Shown here piece by piece: positions 1 to 6,734 of a stretch of DNA of 15,852 bases (its first letter is position 1; every line of letters starts with the position of its first letter). The position numbers and the translations under genes are program-made. The notes under the pieces are model-generated. The model worked only from the letters and a program-made list of their open reading frames with translations. It was not told the origin of the DNA and did no database searches. The DNA comes from Burkholderiaceae bacterium (GTDB lineage Bacteria > Pseudomonadota > Gammaproteobacteria > Burkholderiales > Burkholderiaceae): contig JALREG010000004.1 of assembly GCA_023253905.1 (NCBI GenBank), positions 1-15,852 of the forward strand, in the 5' to 3' direction.

Positions 1-69
1 CGGCAATTTTCATCATTGAAATCGTCCAGTTGGCGCTGTTGATTTTTGTCGGACAATTATTGGGCTGGA
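1..69. other. Non-homologous stretch joined in frame to the pnp tail
   Basis: These bases stay open in the pnp reading frame and encode a hydrophobic stretch ([21 protein letters not shown]). Polynucleotide phosphorylase normally has a polar linker ending in a KINPE-type sequence at this point. Recognisable similarity starts abruptly at the Asn-Pro-Glu codons, about position 70. By hand count GC is roughly 43 percent, clearly below the rest of the window. It may be a contig-end assembly error, the end of an inserted element, or a genuine rearrangement; I do not recognise an insertion-sequence end. Confidence 0.5.
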
Positions 70-512
70 ACCCCGAGCGGATTCGCGACGTGATCGGCAA
101 GGGTGGCGCCACCATCCGCCAGATCACAGAAACCACCGGCACCCAGATCGACATCCAGGACGACGGCGCCATCACCATCGCAGCCGTGGACGGTGCAGCC
201 GCCGCTCGCGCGCGCAAGATGATCGAGGACCTCACTGCGGAAGTGGAAATCGGTCGCATCTACGAGGGTACGGTCCTCAAGATTCTCGATTTTGGCGCCA
301 TCGTCCAGGTGATGCCGGGTCGTGACGGTCTGCTCCATGTGTCGCAGATCGCCAACGAGCGGGTCAACCAGGTCTCCGACTACGTGAAGGAAGGGCAGGT
401 TGTGCGCGTCAAGGTCATTGAGGCCGATGACAAAGGCCGTCTGCGCCTGTCAATGAAAGCGGCCGCGGCAGACGATGCCGCTGCTGCTGCCCCTCAGCAG
501 CCTGCCAGTTAA
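3..512 (+). CDS. pnp: Polynucleotide phosphorylase, C-terminal KH and S1 domains (5' partial, possibly chimeric)
   Basis: This is the RNA-binding end of polynucleotide phosphorylase, the 3'-to-5' phosphorolytic exoribonuclease that forms a trimer and joins the RNA degradosome. The KH domain starts near position 70 with [17 protein letters not shown], including the GKGG loop. An S1 domain follows ([18 protein letters not shown], then [13 protein letters not shown], ending [10 protein letters not shown]), then an Ala-rich tail ([16 protein letters not shown]) and a TAA stop. The two catalytic RNase PH domains would lie upstream and are absent. Codons before position 70 do not match the family, so the true gene may be interrupted or misassembled there. 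A TTG at 30 opens the frame but is not a credible start. The next gene converges on it from the minus strand. The domain assignment is very safe; the integrity of the gene is not. Confidence 0.88.
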   Translation, partial: AIFIIEIVQLALLIFVGQLLGWNPERIRDVIGKGGATIRQITETTGTQIDIQDDGAITIAAVDGAAAARARKMIEDLTAEVEIGRIYEGTVLKILDFGAIVQVMPGRDGLLHVSQIANERVNQVSDYVKEGQVVRVKVIEADDKGRLRLSMKAAAADDAAAAAPQQPAS

Positions 513-572
513 TCAGCGTCTGGGTCGGCGCCCACTCGCCTGCAAGGGGGTGGGTGTCGTGCGACGTGCCCC

Positions 573-594
573 GTCCGGCCCGCGTGCACCGGAC
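573..594. terminator. Possible bidirectional terminator hairpin between convergent genes
   Basis: GTCCGG (573-578) and CCGGAC (589-594) form a perfect 6-bp stem with a 10-base loop, in the ~99-bp gap between the convergent pnp and Nudix/MBL stops. There is no U-tract on either strand, so intrinsic termination is only a guess from position and symmetry. Nothing else is visible in this gap. Confidence 0.3.
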
Positions 595-611
595 ACGCTC
601 GCTAAGCCAGC

Positions 612-2258
612 CTAATCGCGCGGATACCAGCGGTTGTCGTCGGTTTGTTCTGCGCGGCCGTCTTCCCGCAATTTGAGCAGATGCGCGAGGAGCGATCGCT
701 TGGCTGCGCCCCATAGCACCTTGGGCGTGTCGTCGTAGGCGATCTCCACCAGATCGTCGAGTGTGCTGCGCGGGCGCGCATGAAGCGCCGCAAACACTTT
801 GCTCTCGCGCTTCAGGCGGTGCGCAATCAGTCGGTCGATTTCGAGCTTGGCGCGGCCCAGCACGTGTCCGTGCGCGGGCAGAATCGTATCGAAACGCTCG
901 GCTTTCAAGCGCTCGAGCGAAGCCAGGTAATCGCGCATGTTGCCATCGGGGGGCGTGATGACCGTGGTGGAGCCGTTGAGGATATGGTCGCCCGACACCA
1001 GCAGCTCATCTTCTTCCAGCAGCAGACACAGATGATGCTCGGTATGCCCGGGTGTGTGGATCACACGGAGCGTGGTGTCGCCCACGGTGATGCGGTCGCC
1101 GTCGTGGAGTGTGCGGTCGGGGACCCACTTCCACTCGGGCGCAAAATCTGGGCCGGTGGGGCGGCCCAGTGTGGGCGCACCGGTGAGTGACTGCAAAATG
1201 GCCGCGCCCGGCACGTGATCCTGGTGGGCATGCGTGCAAAGAATGGCTTTCAGGTCCTTCCCGACCAGGGCATGGATTCGGGCGACGTGGGCAAAGTCTT
1301 CCGGGCCTGGATCGATCACCAGATATTCGCCTGGCCCGCCGATGATGTAGCAGTTGGTGCCGGGGCCAGTCATCCGACCCGGGTTGGGTGCGGTGAGGCG
1401 CCACAGGTTTTTCAGCAGCTGAACCGGGTGTTCGTGCTGCCAGTCCAGGCTGTGCGAGGGGCGACCATCGGGCACCACCAGCTCCAGCTCACCGTAAGGC
1501 GGCTCGTCTTCGCAGAAGCGCTCAATGCGGCCATTCATCAGCCCGGCACGCGGCGAACTGGTCCACACCTGAGCCTGATGACGGCAATGATCAATCGCCT
1601 GCGCGACCGAACTGAAGCGGGAGAGCTGCCGCAGTGTTCGAATGGTTGGAAAGATCATCTCGAAGTCGCCGCGCTCGTGGCGGGCTAACGCGTCGGCCGG
1701 AGCGACCCAGGTGGGTTCGAACTGCTCGTTGCCATCGGCTGACGGATGCTGGCCGTCTGGCATGCGCGCGATAAAAAACCGGGCATCAAAGCGGCGTGGA
1801 ATATCGCGGTCGGCAATCCAGTGACTGAACCACCAGACATGGTCGAGCGCGAGCGTCCAGTTGTGCGACGCAAGTTGCGCAATGAGTTCGCCGTCATGGG
1901 CGCGGTCAAGGCGGGTGGCCGCCGCAGCGGTGACCGGTTCACCATCGGCCTGATTGGCGAGCAGGACGCCAAGTTCCTCGAAGGCCTCGCGAACCGCAGC
2001 GGTGGCATAGCTCACGATCTCGTCAGTCTGATCGGGGCGGCTGCGGCTGACCGCACGTGCGGCGGGGGATTGGTCAGCCGGGTCGAGCGCGCCGCCCGGG
2101 AACACATAAGCGCCAGGCGCAAAGCTTGCGGTGAGTGAGCGTCGGGTCATCAGCACTTCGATACCGGGCGCCGCATCGCGCAGCAGAAGAATGGTCGCTG
2201 CGGGGCGAAGCGGTGCGGGTTCGCGCCACTCATGCAGCTGCTGGGCGGGTCTTACCAT
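612..2258 (-). CDS. Nudix hydrolase / metallo-beta-lactamase-fold hydrolase fusion protein
   Basis: This 548-residue protein joins two hydrolase domains. The Nudix part (about 18-240) has FPGGALD at 53-59 and the catalytic helix REAFEELG at 90-97. The box is interrupted by about 20 extra residues between its glycine and the REAFEE helix, as in the NUDT19/RP2p type that cleaves CoA and acyl-CoAs. The MBL part (about 285-480) has THAHQDH (metal ligands H343, H345, D347, H348), PGHTEHH (H405), SGDH (D424) and PAHGH (H463). A C-terminal winged-helix-like tail resembles LACTB2. The ATG is preceded by GAGG ten bases upstream. It starts 36 bp after the hydratase/dehydrogenase stop, so the two are probably co-transcribed. 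A plausible role is cleavage of CoA, acyl-CoA or nucleotide derivatives plus thioester, lactone or RNA hydrolysis; the substrate is unknown. All core metal ligands look intact. Confidence 0.88.
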   Translation of the reverse strand: MVRPAQQLHEWREPAPLRPAATILLLRDAAPGIEVLMTRRSLTASFAPGAYVFPGGALDPADQSPAARAVSRSRPDQTDEIVSYATAAVREAFEELGVLLANQADGEPVTAAAATRLDRAHDGELIAQLASHNWTLALDHVWWFSHWIADRDIPRRFDARFFIARMPDGQHPSADGNEQFEPTWVAPADALARHERGDFEMIFPTIRTLRQLSRFSSVAQAIDHCRHQAQVWTSSPRAGLMNGRIERFCEDEPPYGELELVVPDGRPSHSLDWQHEHPVQLLKNLWRLTAPNPGRMTGPGTNCYIIGGPGEYLVIDPGPEDFAHVARIHALVGKDLKAILCTHAHQDHVPGAAILQSLTGAPTLGRPTGPDFAPEWKWVPDRTLHDGDRITVGDTTLRVIHTPGHTEHHLCLLLEEDELLVSGDHILNGSTTVITPPDGNMRDYLASLERLKAERFDTILPAHGHVLGRAKLEIDRLIAHRLKRESKVFAALHARPRSTLDDLVEIAYDDTPKVLWGAAKRSLLAHLLKLREDGRAEQTDDNRWYPRD

Positions 2259-2294
2259 GGCGGATGATCCTCAGAAGCCCGGTTGCAATGCCGG

Positions 2295-4850
2295 TCAGTA
2301 GGGTCGGCCCTCGCGGGCGCGTGCGGCGAGCGACTCGGGCGGTTGGAAGCGCTCGCCGTACTGCTTCGCGAGTTCCTGAGCGCGCGCGATGAATCGCGCA
2401 AGCCCTACGTGGTTCACGAACTGGAGGGTACCGCCAGCCCATGCCGGGAAACCCCAGCCGAAAATCGAGCCGATGTTGGCATCACGAACTGATTCGAGCA
2501 CGCCTTCGTCCAGGCAGCGGATGGTTTCCAGCGCCTGGATGTAGAGGAGCCGCTCGCGGATGTCGTCATGCGAGGGTTGACGCTTGGCGCCACGGGCAAA
2601 GACGCTGAGCCCGCTCCAGAGGGTCTTCGGTCCGTCACTCGGGTAGTCATAGAAGCCTGCGCCCCAGGCGCGTCCAAGGCGCTTATAGCCGTGGGACATT
2701 TTTTCCAGAACATAAACCGCCGATTCGGGCATCCGGCGTGATTTCACGCGGTGCACGTGGCGCTGTACGCGGACGACGGCTTTCGCTCCGCCGGCGGCTG
2801 CGGGTAATGCCCCCGGCTGCGAGCGACCGTGCGCGTGCGATGGCGCTTGGGCAGGTGTGTTCTCATGGTGGTGACCGCGGGCGTGATCGTGCGCGTGGTC
2901 GTGGGCGTGACCGTGGGCGTGATCGTGCGCGTGGTCGTGGGCATGGTCGTGGGCATGGTCGTGCGCGTGGTCGTGCGCATGGTCATGCGCATGAGTGTGG
3001 CGATGGGCATGCCCGTGACCGTGGGGCTCGCCATGCTCATGGCCGTGGTCATGCCCATGCGCATGGTCATGAGAGTGCCCATGGTCATGCCCACACGCCG
3101 CGCTGTGCTCATGCGCGTGATCGTGATCGTGAGCGTGAGCGTGAGCATGACCCGCCGCTTCGCGCTCGAGGTCAGCGAGTTCCTGGTGGAGCACATCATC
3201 GGCGAGTTTCAATGACACCTCATCGAGAACGGCAAGCGGACCAACCGGCATGCCCGCCTGGACAGCAATGTTCTCGATCATGGCGGGCGGCACCCCCTCG
3301 CCAAGGAGGGCCAGCCCTTCATTGACGAAGCTTCCGAAGACCCGGCTGGTGTAGAAGCCGCGCGAGTCGTTGACAACGATGGGCGTCTTGCCAATGGCCT
3401 GCACGAAATCAAATGCCTGTGCGAGTGTATCGGCTGAGGTTTTGTCGCCCTTGATGATCTCCACCAGTTCCATCCGGTCGACGGGCGAAAAGAAATGCAG
3501 ACCGATGAAGCGCTCGGGCCGCGTGCTTGCGTGAGCCAGCCCCGAGATCGGTAATGTGGACGTGTTGGACGCAAAGATGGCGCCCGGGCTGAGTACCGCC
3601 TCGGCTTCGCGCGTGACCTGTGCTTTCAGTTCGCGATTCTCAAACACCGCTTCGATCACCAGATCGCAGTCGCGCAGGTCGTCGGCGCTGGCGGTGGGAA
3701 CGATGCGATCCAGTACGGCCTGTGCGTCGGCTGCCGTCATCCGGCCCTTCTCAACGCGCTTGGCAAGCAGACGACCGCTCATATCCCGACCTGCCGAGGC
3801 CTTCTCCAGCGAAACGTCTTTCAACACACACGGTATGCCCCGACTGGCGCAGGCCCAGGCGATTCCCGCTCCCATCATGCCCGCACCCAGTACGCCGACA
3901 CGGGCGGGCTTCCAGCGCGCTGGTCCAGCGGGACGACTTGCACCCGACTTGAGTTCGTTCATCTGGAAGAACAGCGTACCGATCATGTTTTTGGCCACCT
4001 GACCGGTTGCCAGGCGCGCGAGCCAGCGCGATTCAATACGCATGGCGGTATCGAAGTCGACCTGCGCGCCTTCCACCGCGCACGCCATGATGGCGCCGGG
4101 GGCCGGGTAATTGCCCTGCGTTTTCTGCTGCAACATGGCGGGTGCGATGGGCAGTACCGAGGCGATTGCCGGATTAGATGGCGTGCCGCCGGGAATACGC
4201 CACTTCGGATCGTCCCAGGGCTGTCGGGGCGCGGGATTGGCCGCGATCCATGCGCGCGCGGCGGGCAGTAACTGGTCGGCGGTTGCCACGGTGGCATGAA
4301 TCAGCCCGGCAGCCAGCGCCTCGGCCGGCTTCATTCTGCGACCTTCGCTCAGGATCGGTAGGGCGGCCTGAAGACCCACCAGCCTGACTGTTTTGGTGAT
4401 GCCGCCTGCGCCGGGCAAGAGCCCCAGGGTGACTTCGGGGAAACCGATCTGGATGCGCGGATCATCGACGCACACGCGGTGATGGCAGGCAAGCGCCAGT
4501 TCCAGTCCGCCTCCCAGCGCGCTTCCGCCCAGGGCGGCCACGACCGGCCGGCCAAGCAGCTCGAGACGCCGGAACGAGGCTTTGAGTGCCTGAATCGATT
4601 CATAGAACGCGGGGCCGTCTTCCGGTTGCACCGCAGCGAGCGCCCGAAGATCGCCGCCCGCGAAGAAGGTGCTTTTTGCCGAGGTGAGAATGACGCCGGC
4701 GAGTCGGTCGCGCTCGCCTTCCAGACGGGCCACGGCTGCGGACAGATCGGCCATGAAGGCGGCACTCATCATGTTGACCGCCTGCCCGGGCGTATCGAGG
4801 ATCAGGGTGGCGATATGGTCGGCGCTGTACTCAAAGCGGATGGTGGACAT
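2295..4850 (-). CDS. Fused enoyl-CoA hydratase / 3-hydroxyacyl-CoA dehydrogenase with a giant His-rich insert
   Basis: This FadJ/FadB-like enzyme (851 aa) does beta-oxidation steps 2 and 3 on acyl-CoAs in the cytoplasm. The hydratase domain (about 1-190) has AGGDLRA at 64-70 and ALGGGLEL with E117. FPEVTLGLLPGAGG carries E139; these two glutamates match the catalytic pair of FadB. The NAD domain starts at about 315 with VGVLGAGMMGAG. HFFSPVDRMELVEIIKG contains the catalytic-type His452, and GMPVGPLAVLDEVSL marks the C-terminal dehydrogenase domain. That domain is split by a 95-residue His-rich block (568-662) plus about 43 low-complexity residues, then resumes at RMPESAVYVLEKM and ends in GRPY. 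Without the insert the length is about 713, near the family norm. The ATG at 4850 begins MSTIRFEYS, where similarity starts. A TTG 29 codons upstream is rejected because it would make a non-conserved leader. No Shine-Dalgarno is visible. The order thiolase, GGDEF, this gene, Nudix/MBL suggests one operon. Confidence 0.93.
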   Translation of the reverse strand: MSTIRFEYSADHIATLILDTPGQAVNMMSAAFMADLSAAVARLEGERDRLAGVILTSAKSTFFAGGDLRALAAVQPEDGPAFYESIQALKASFRRLELLGRPVVAALGGSALGGGLELALACHHRVCVDDPRIQIGFPEVTLGLLPGAGGITKTVRLVGLQAALPILSEGRRMKPAEALAAGLIHATVATADQLLPAARAWIAANPAPRQPWDDPKWRIPGGTPSNPAIASVLPIAPAMLQQKTQGNYPAPGAIMACAVEGAQVDFDTAMRIESRWLARLATGQVAKNMIGTLFFQMNELKSGASRPAGPARWKPARVGVLGAGMMGAGIAWACASRGIPCVLKDVSLEKASAGRDMSGRLLAKRVEKGRMTAADAQAVLDRIVPTASADDLRDCDLVIEAVFENRELKAQVTREAEAVLSPGAIFASNTSTLPISGLAHASTRPERFIGLHFFSPVDRMELVEIIKGDKTSADTLAQAFDFVQAIGKTPIVVNDSRGFYTSRVFGSFVNEGLALLGEGVPPAMIENIAVQAGMPVGPLAVLDEVSLKLADDVLHQELADLEREAAGHAHAHAHDHDHAHEHSAACGHDHGHSHDHAHGHDHGHEHGEPHGHGHAHRHTHAHDHAHDHAHDHAHDHAHDHAHDHAHGHAHDHAHDHARGHHHENTPAQAPSHAHGRSQPGALPAAAGGAKAVVRVQRHVHRVKSRRMPESAVYVLEKMSHGYKRLGRAWGAGFYDYPSDGPKTLWSGLSVFARGAKRQPSHDDIRERLLYIQALETIRCLDEGVLESVRDANIGSIFGWGFPAWAGGTLQFVNHVGLARFIARAQELAKQYGERFQPPESLAARAREGRPY
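2865..3149 (-). repeat. Degenerate 12-bp tandem repeat encoding (His-Ala-His-Asp)n
   Basis: The 285 bases encode 95 residues, 45 of them histidine, mostly alternating with Ala, Asp or Gly. The core is six HDHA units in a row, followed by HGHA and two more HDHA units. On the plus strand every second codon is GTG or ATG. A 28-base stretch beginning at 2879 recurs exactly 36 bases downstream, three units of 12, which shows tandem duplication. The frame is maintained across the whole block. It resembles metal-binding His-rich loops of Ni/Zn handling proteins, but no such role is known in a beta-oxidation enzyme. Confidence 0.93.
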
Positions 4851-4857
4851 AGTGTGT

Positions 4858-4883
4858 GGAGGTCGGTAGGGGGTAGGGGGTGG
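4858..4883 (+). other. G-rich tract upstream of the hydratase/dehydrogenase gene
   Basis: The plus strand has GGTAGGGGGTAGGGGGTGG with further GG pairs just before it, enough G-runs to consider a quadruplex. On the coding (minus) strand this gives a C-rich leader ending eight bases before the ATG, with no GGAG-like site. The direct repeat of TAGGGGG suggests slippage. Function is unknown. Confidence 0.45.
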
Positions 4884-4892
4884 ATCGATACG

Positions 4893-4908
4893 ATCATCTC
4901 CCGATGAT
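4893..4908. other. Small perfect inverted repeat in the gap after the GGDEF gene
   Basis: ATCATC (4893-4898) and GATGAT (4903-4908) form a 6-bp stem with a 4-base loop, 26 bases after the GGDEF/EAL stop on the minus strand. It could be a weak terminator or processing hairpin or an operator for the next gene. The stem is AT-rich and has no U-tract. Confidence 0.25.
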
Positions 4909-4933
4909 AAACCCCCGGCGAGCGGGTTCTGGA

Positions 4934-6601
4934 TCAAGACGCGCTCGCAGCCGAACCAGACCCGACATGCTGCGGGGCCCGCACGACTGCATCAGGCTTT
5001 CCGAACAGGAATCCCTGGACCTGATCAAAACCGACCCGGCACGCCCATTCCAGTGCTGTTGTCGACTCGATTCGCGTGGCACAGGCCTCGATGCCGAGCG
5101 CCCGGCAGTGGTCGAGCAGGAGCCGGATACTTTGCTGCGTGGTCGGCTGCTCCCGGTCAATGTCCGCAAGCGAAACATCGAGCTTGATCGCGGCGGGTCG
5201 CAAAGCAAGCAGCTGCGGCATCCAGACCGGGACCTGAGCCAGACCGCCAAGCACCGCGCGGGTACCCACGGCGCGCGCATGCTCAATGAACTCGGCCGCC
5301 ACGCCAGGACCCCGCGCCAGATGGCGCGCGTTCACCTCGATCCGCAGCGCGGCGGCGGTTGACGGCTGGGCTCTCAGTAAGCGAAGGGCGTGTCGCTGAA
5401 AGCGGTGATCATGCAGCGACTCGGCGTTCAATTTCATGACCACGAACAGCGCGTTCGATGAAGCGACGCTGCGCGTGCGGGTGAGCCACTCGAGGGCACG
5501 GCGCATCACCCAGAGATCAATATGGGCAGCCAGGCCCAATTGCCGGGCGGCTGGCAGGAACTCGGCTGGGCGTCTGAGGCGGCCATTGCCGTCGCGCAGA
5601 CGCAGCAGCCATTCAGCCCCGACCCGCAGGCGTCCCGCCTGGCTGGCGTGTATCCCCTGCTCGAGGAGTTCCAACCCGGGACACTCCGCTTCATGATGCA
5701 GGCCCGCGAGCGCCGACAGTAACGACGGTTCGATCAGCTTGCCAGGGGTGTGCTCCCCCGACTTGACGCGGGCGCAGTCGCGGTCTGCAGCCTCGAGCGC
5801 CGCGTCCGGGCTGAGTGTCGGATCCAGCGCCAGGCATCCAGCGCTGAATTGCAGGGCGAATTCATGTGCAAAATGTCGAAACGGGGTGGCGCTGATTTTT
5901 TGTTCTAGGAGCCGGATCCAGGCGTCGGCGTCCAGCTGCGATCGGCCGCTCAGCGCCACGACAAACTCATCGCCGCCGACGCGTGCGGCAAAATCGCCAG
6001 GCTTTAGCAACCCGCGCACGCGGGTGGAAAATTGCCGCAGGACAGAGTCGCCCGCGGCGTGCCCGAATACGTCGTTGATGGGCTTGAATCCATCAAGATC
6101 CATAAAGACGAGACTGACAGGGGACACCGCGCTGCGGGCGATGACGTCGGCGAGGTGCCGTTGCAGTCCACGACGATTCATCAGCCCGGTAAGCGGATCA
6201 TGCAGGGCGGCAAACCGCAGCCCGGTCTCGTTGCGCCTGAGCGCGCTCACATCCTCTACCCAGCCACGCGTGCCCTCGACGGAGCGACGCACGCGAAGCA
6301 GCATCGTGCGACCATCTGACAGGGCGCAGTCGGCCGATGCGAAGGCGCCGTGACGCGCCTGATCAAGTGCCTTCGTAGCGGCGGCGCCCATCAGCCGGCC
6401 AAGCTTAAGCGGTCGGGGACTGACTGGGCGGGTGTGTAGCGCGAGCAGTCGCGCGAATACCGGGTCAAAGCGACTCAGGTGGCCAGCGTCTGTCGCGACA
6501 AACATCCCGATCGGCCCCACCGGCGGATTCTCGCCCGGTGTATCGCGCGCAGCGTGGCGTCGATCGGCGACGATGGGACGGGAGATGGAACGCTCGGGCA
6601 T
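4934..6601 (-). CDS. GGDEF diguanylate cyclase with a degenerate EAL domain
   Basis: A 555-residue signalling protein. The N-terminal ~110 residues look PAS-like (GPIGMFVATDAGHLSRFDPVF) with no membrane segment, so it is probably cytosolic. The GGDEF domain starts at about 133 (HDPLTGLMNRRGL). MDLDGFKPINDVFGHAAGD and an intact RVGGDEFVVALSG (GGDEF at 209-213) suggest active diguanylate cyclase. The product-inhibition RxxD site reads KPGD (200-203), so feedback may be weak. The EAL domain is recognisable (EFLPAARQLGL, VQGFLFGKP) but the signature is EWL (330-332). The ExTE region reads IEVNA, and the DDFG metal site is replaced by LGGL near 451-454. Phosphodiesterase activity is therefore unlikely. 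ATG 6601 is the furthest reasonable start, with weak ribosome-binding sequence. It sits 133 bp after the thiolase and 83 bp before the hydratase/dehydrogenase, so it may be partly independently expressed. Confidence 0.88.
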   Translation of the reverse strand: MPERSISRPIVADRRHAARDTPGENPPVGPIGMFVATDAGHLSRFDPVFARLLALHTRPVSPRPLKLGRLMGAAATKALDQARHGAFASADCALSDGRTMLLRVRRSVEGTRGWVEDVSALRRNETGLRFAALHDPLTGLMNRRGLQRHLADVIARSAVSPVSLVFMDLDGFKPINDVFGHAAGDSVLRQFSTRVRGLLKPGDFAARVGGDEFVVALSGRSQLDADAWIRLLEQKISATPFRHFAHEFALQFSAGCLALDPTLSPDAALEAADRDCARVKSGEHTPGKLIEPSLLSALAGLHHEAECPGLELLEQGIHASQAGRLRVGAEWLLRLRDGNGRLRRPAEFLPAARQLGLAAHIDLWVMRRALEWLTRTRSVASSNALFVVMKLNAESLHDHRFQRHALRLLRAQPSTAAALRIEVNARHLARGPGVAAEFIEHARAVGTRAVLGGLAQVPVWMPQLLALRPAAIKLDVSLADIDREQPTTQQSIRLLLDHCRALGIEACATRIESTTALEWACRVGFDQVQGFLFGKPDAVVRAPQHVGSGSAASAS

Positions 6602-6670
6602 GACAGTCGCACTTCGCGGAGGAACGAGGGGCGATGGTAGGTGCTTGACTCCTGCAAAGCGTGCACGATC

Positions 6671-6684
6671 CGACCGAAGGGTCG
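6671..6684 (-). terminator. Second small hairpin after the thiolase gene
   Basis: CGACC (6671-6675) and GGTCG (6680-6684) form a 5-bp stem with a 4-base loop. On the minus strand it reads CGACCCTTCGGTCG, lying downstream of the stronger hairpin at 6696-6717. There is no U-tract. Confidence 0.3.
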
Positions 6685-6695
6685 CGACTGCGGGC

Positions 6696-6717
6696 GGGCG
6701 GTGGCGTTACACCGCCC
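6696..6717 (-). terminator. Strong stem-loop after the thiolase gene
   Basis: GGGCGGTG (6696-6703) and CACCGCCC (6710-6717) form a perfect 8-bp GC-rich stem with a 6-base loop, starting 18 bases beyond the thiolase stop codon. No U-run follows, so it may attenuate, stabilise the 3' end, or work with Rho rather than be a classic terminator. The remaining ~65 bases before the GGDEF start show no convincing promoter. Confidence 0.45.
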
Positions 6718-6734
6718 AGTGGCCGCGCCGATCG

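Noticed and set aside
1..69. A named insertion-sequence end at the left edge
   Set aside because: No terminal repeat, target duplication or transposase fragment can be identified in 69 bases; only a non-homologous junction is supported.
2865..3149. CRISPR-like or intergenic repeat array
   Set aside because: Units are 12 bp with no spacers, and the coding frame is kept throughout, so this is a protein-coding tandem repeat.
2738..3325. Arg-rich and Val-rich plus-strand frames across the His repeat
   Set aside because: They arise from reading the GTG/ATG-based repeat on the other strand; no recognisable domain and no proper start signals.
4851..4937. TTG start at 4937 adding 29 residues to the hydratase/dehydrogenase
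   Set aside because: The extension is Pro-rich and unlike the family, overlaps the end of the GGDEF gene, and similarity starts at ATG 4850.
4934..5700. Active c-di-GMP phosphodiesterase (EAL) domain
   Set aside because: EAL reads EWL, the ExTE region is changed and the DDFG metal-binding site is missing, so catalysis is unlikely.
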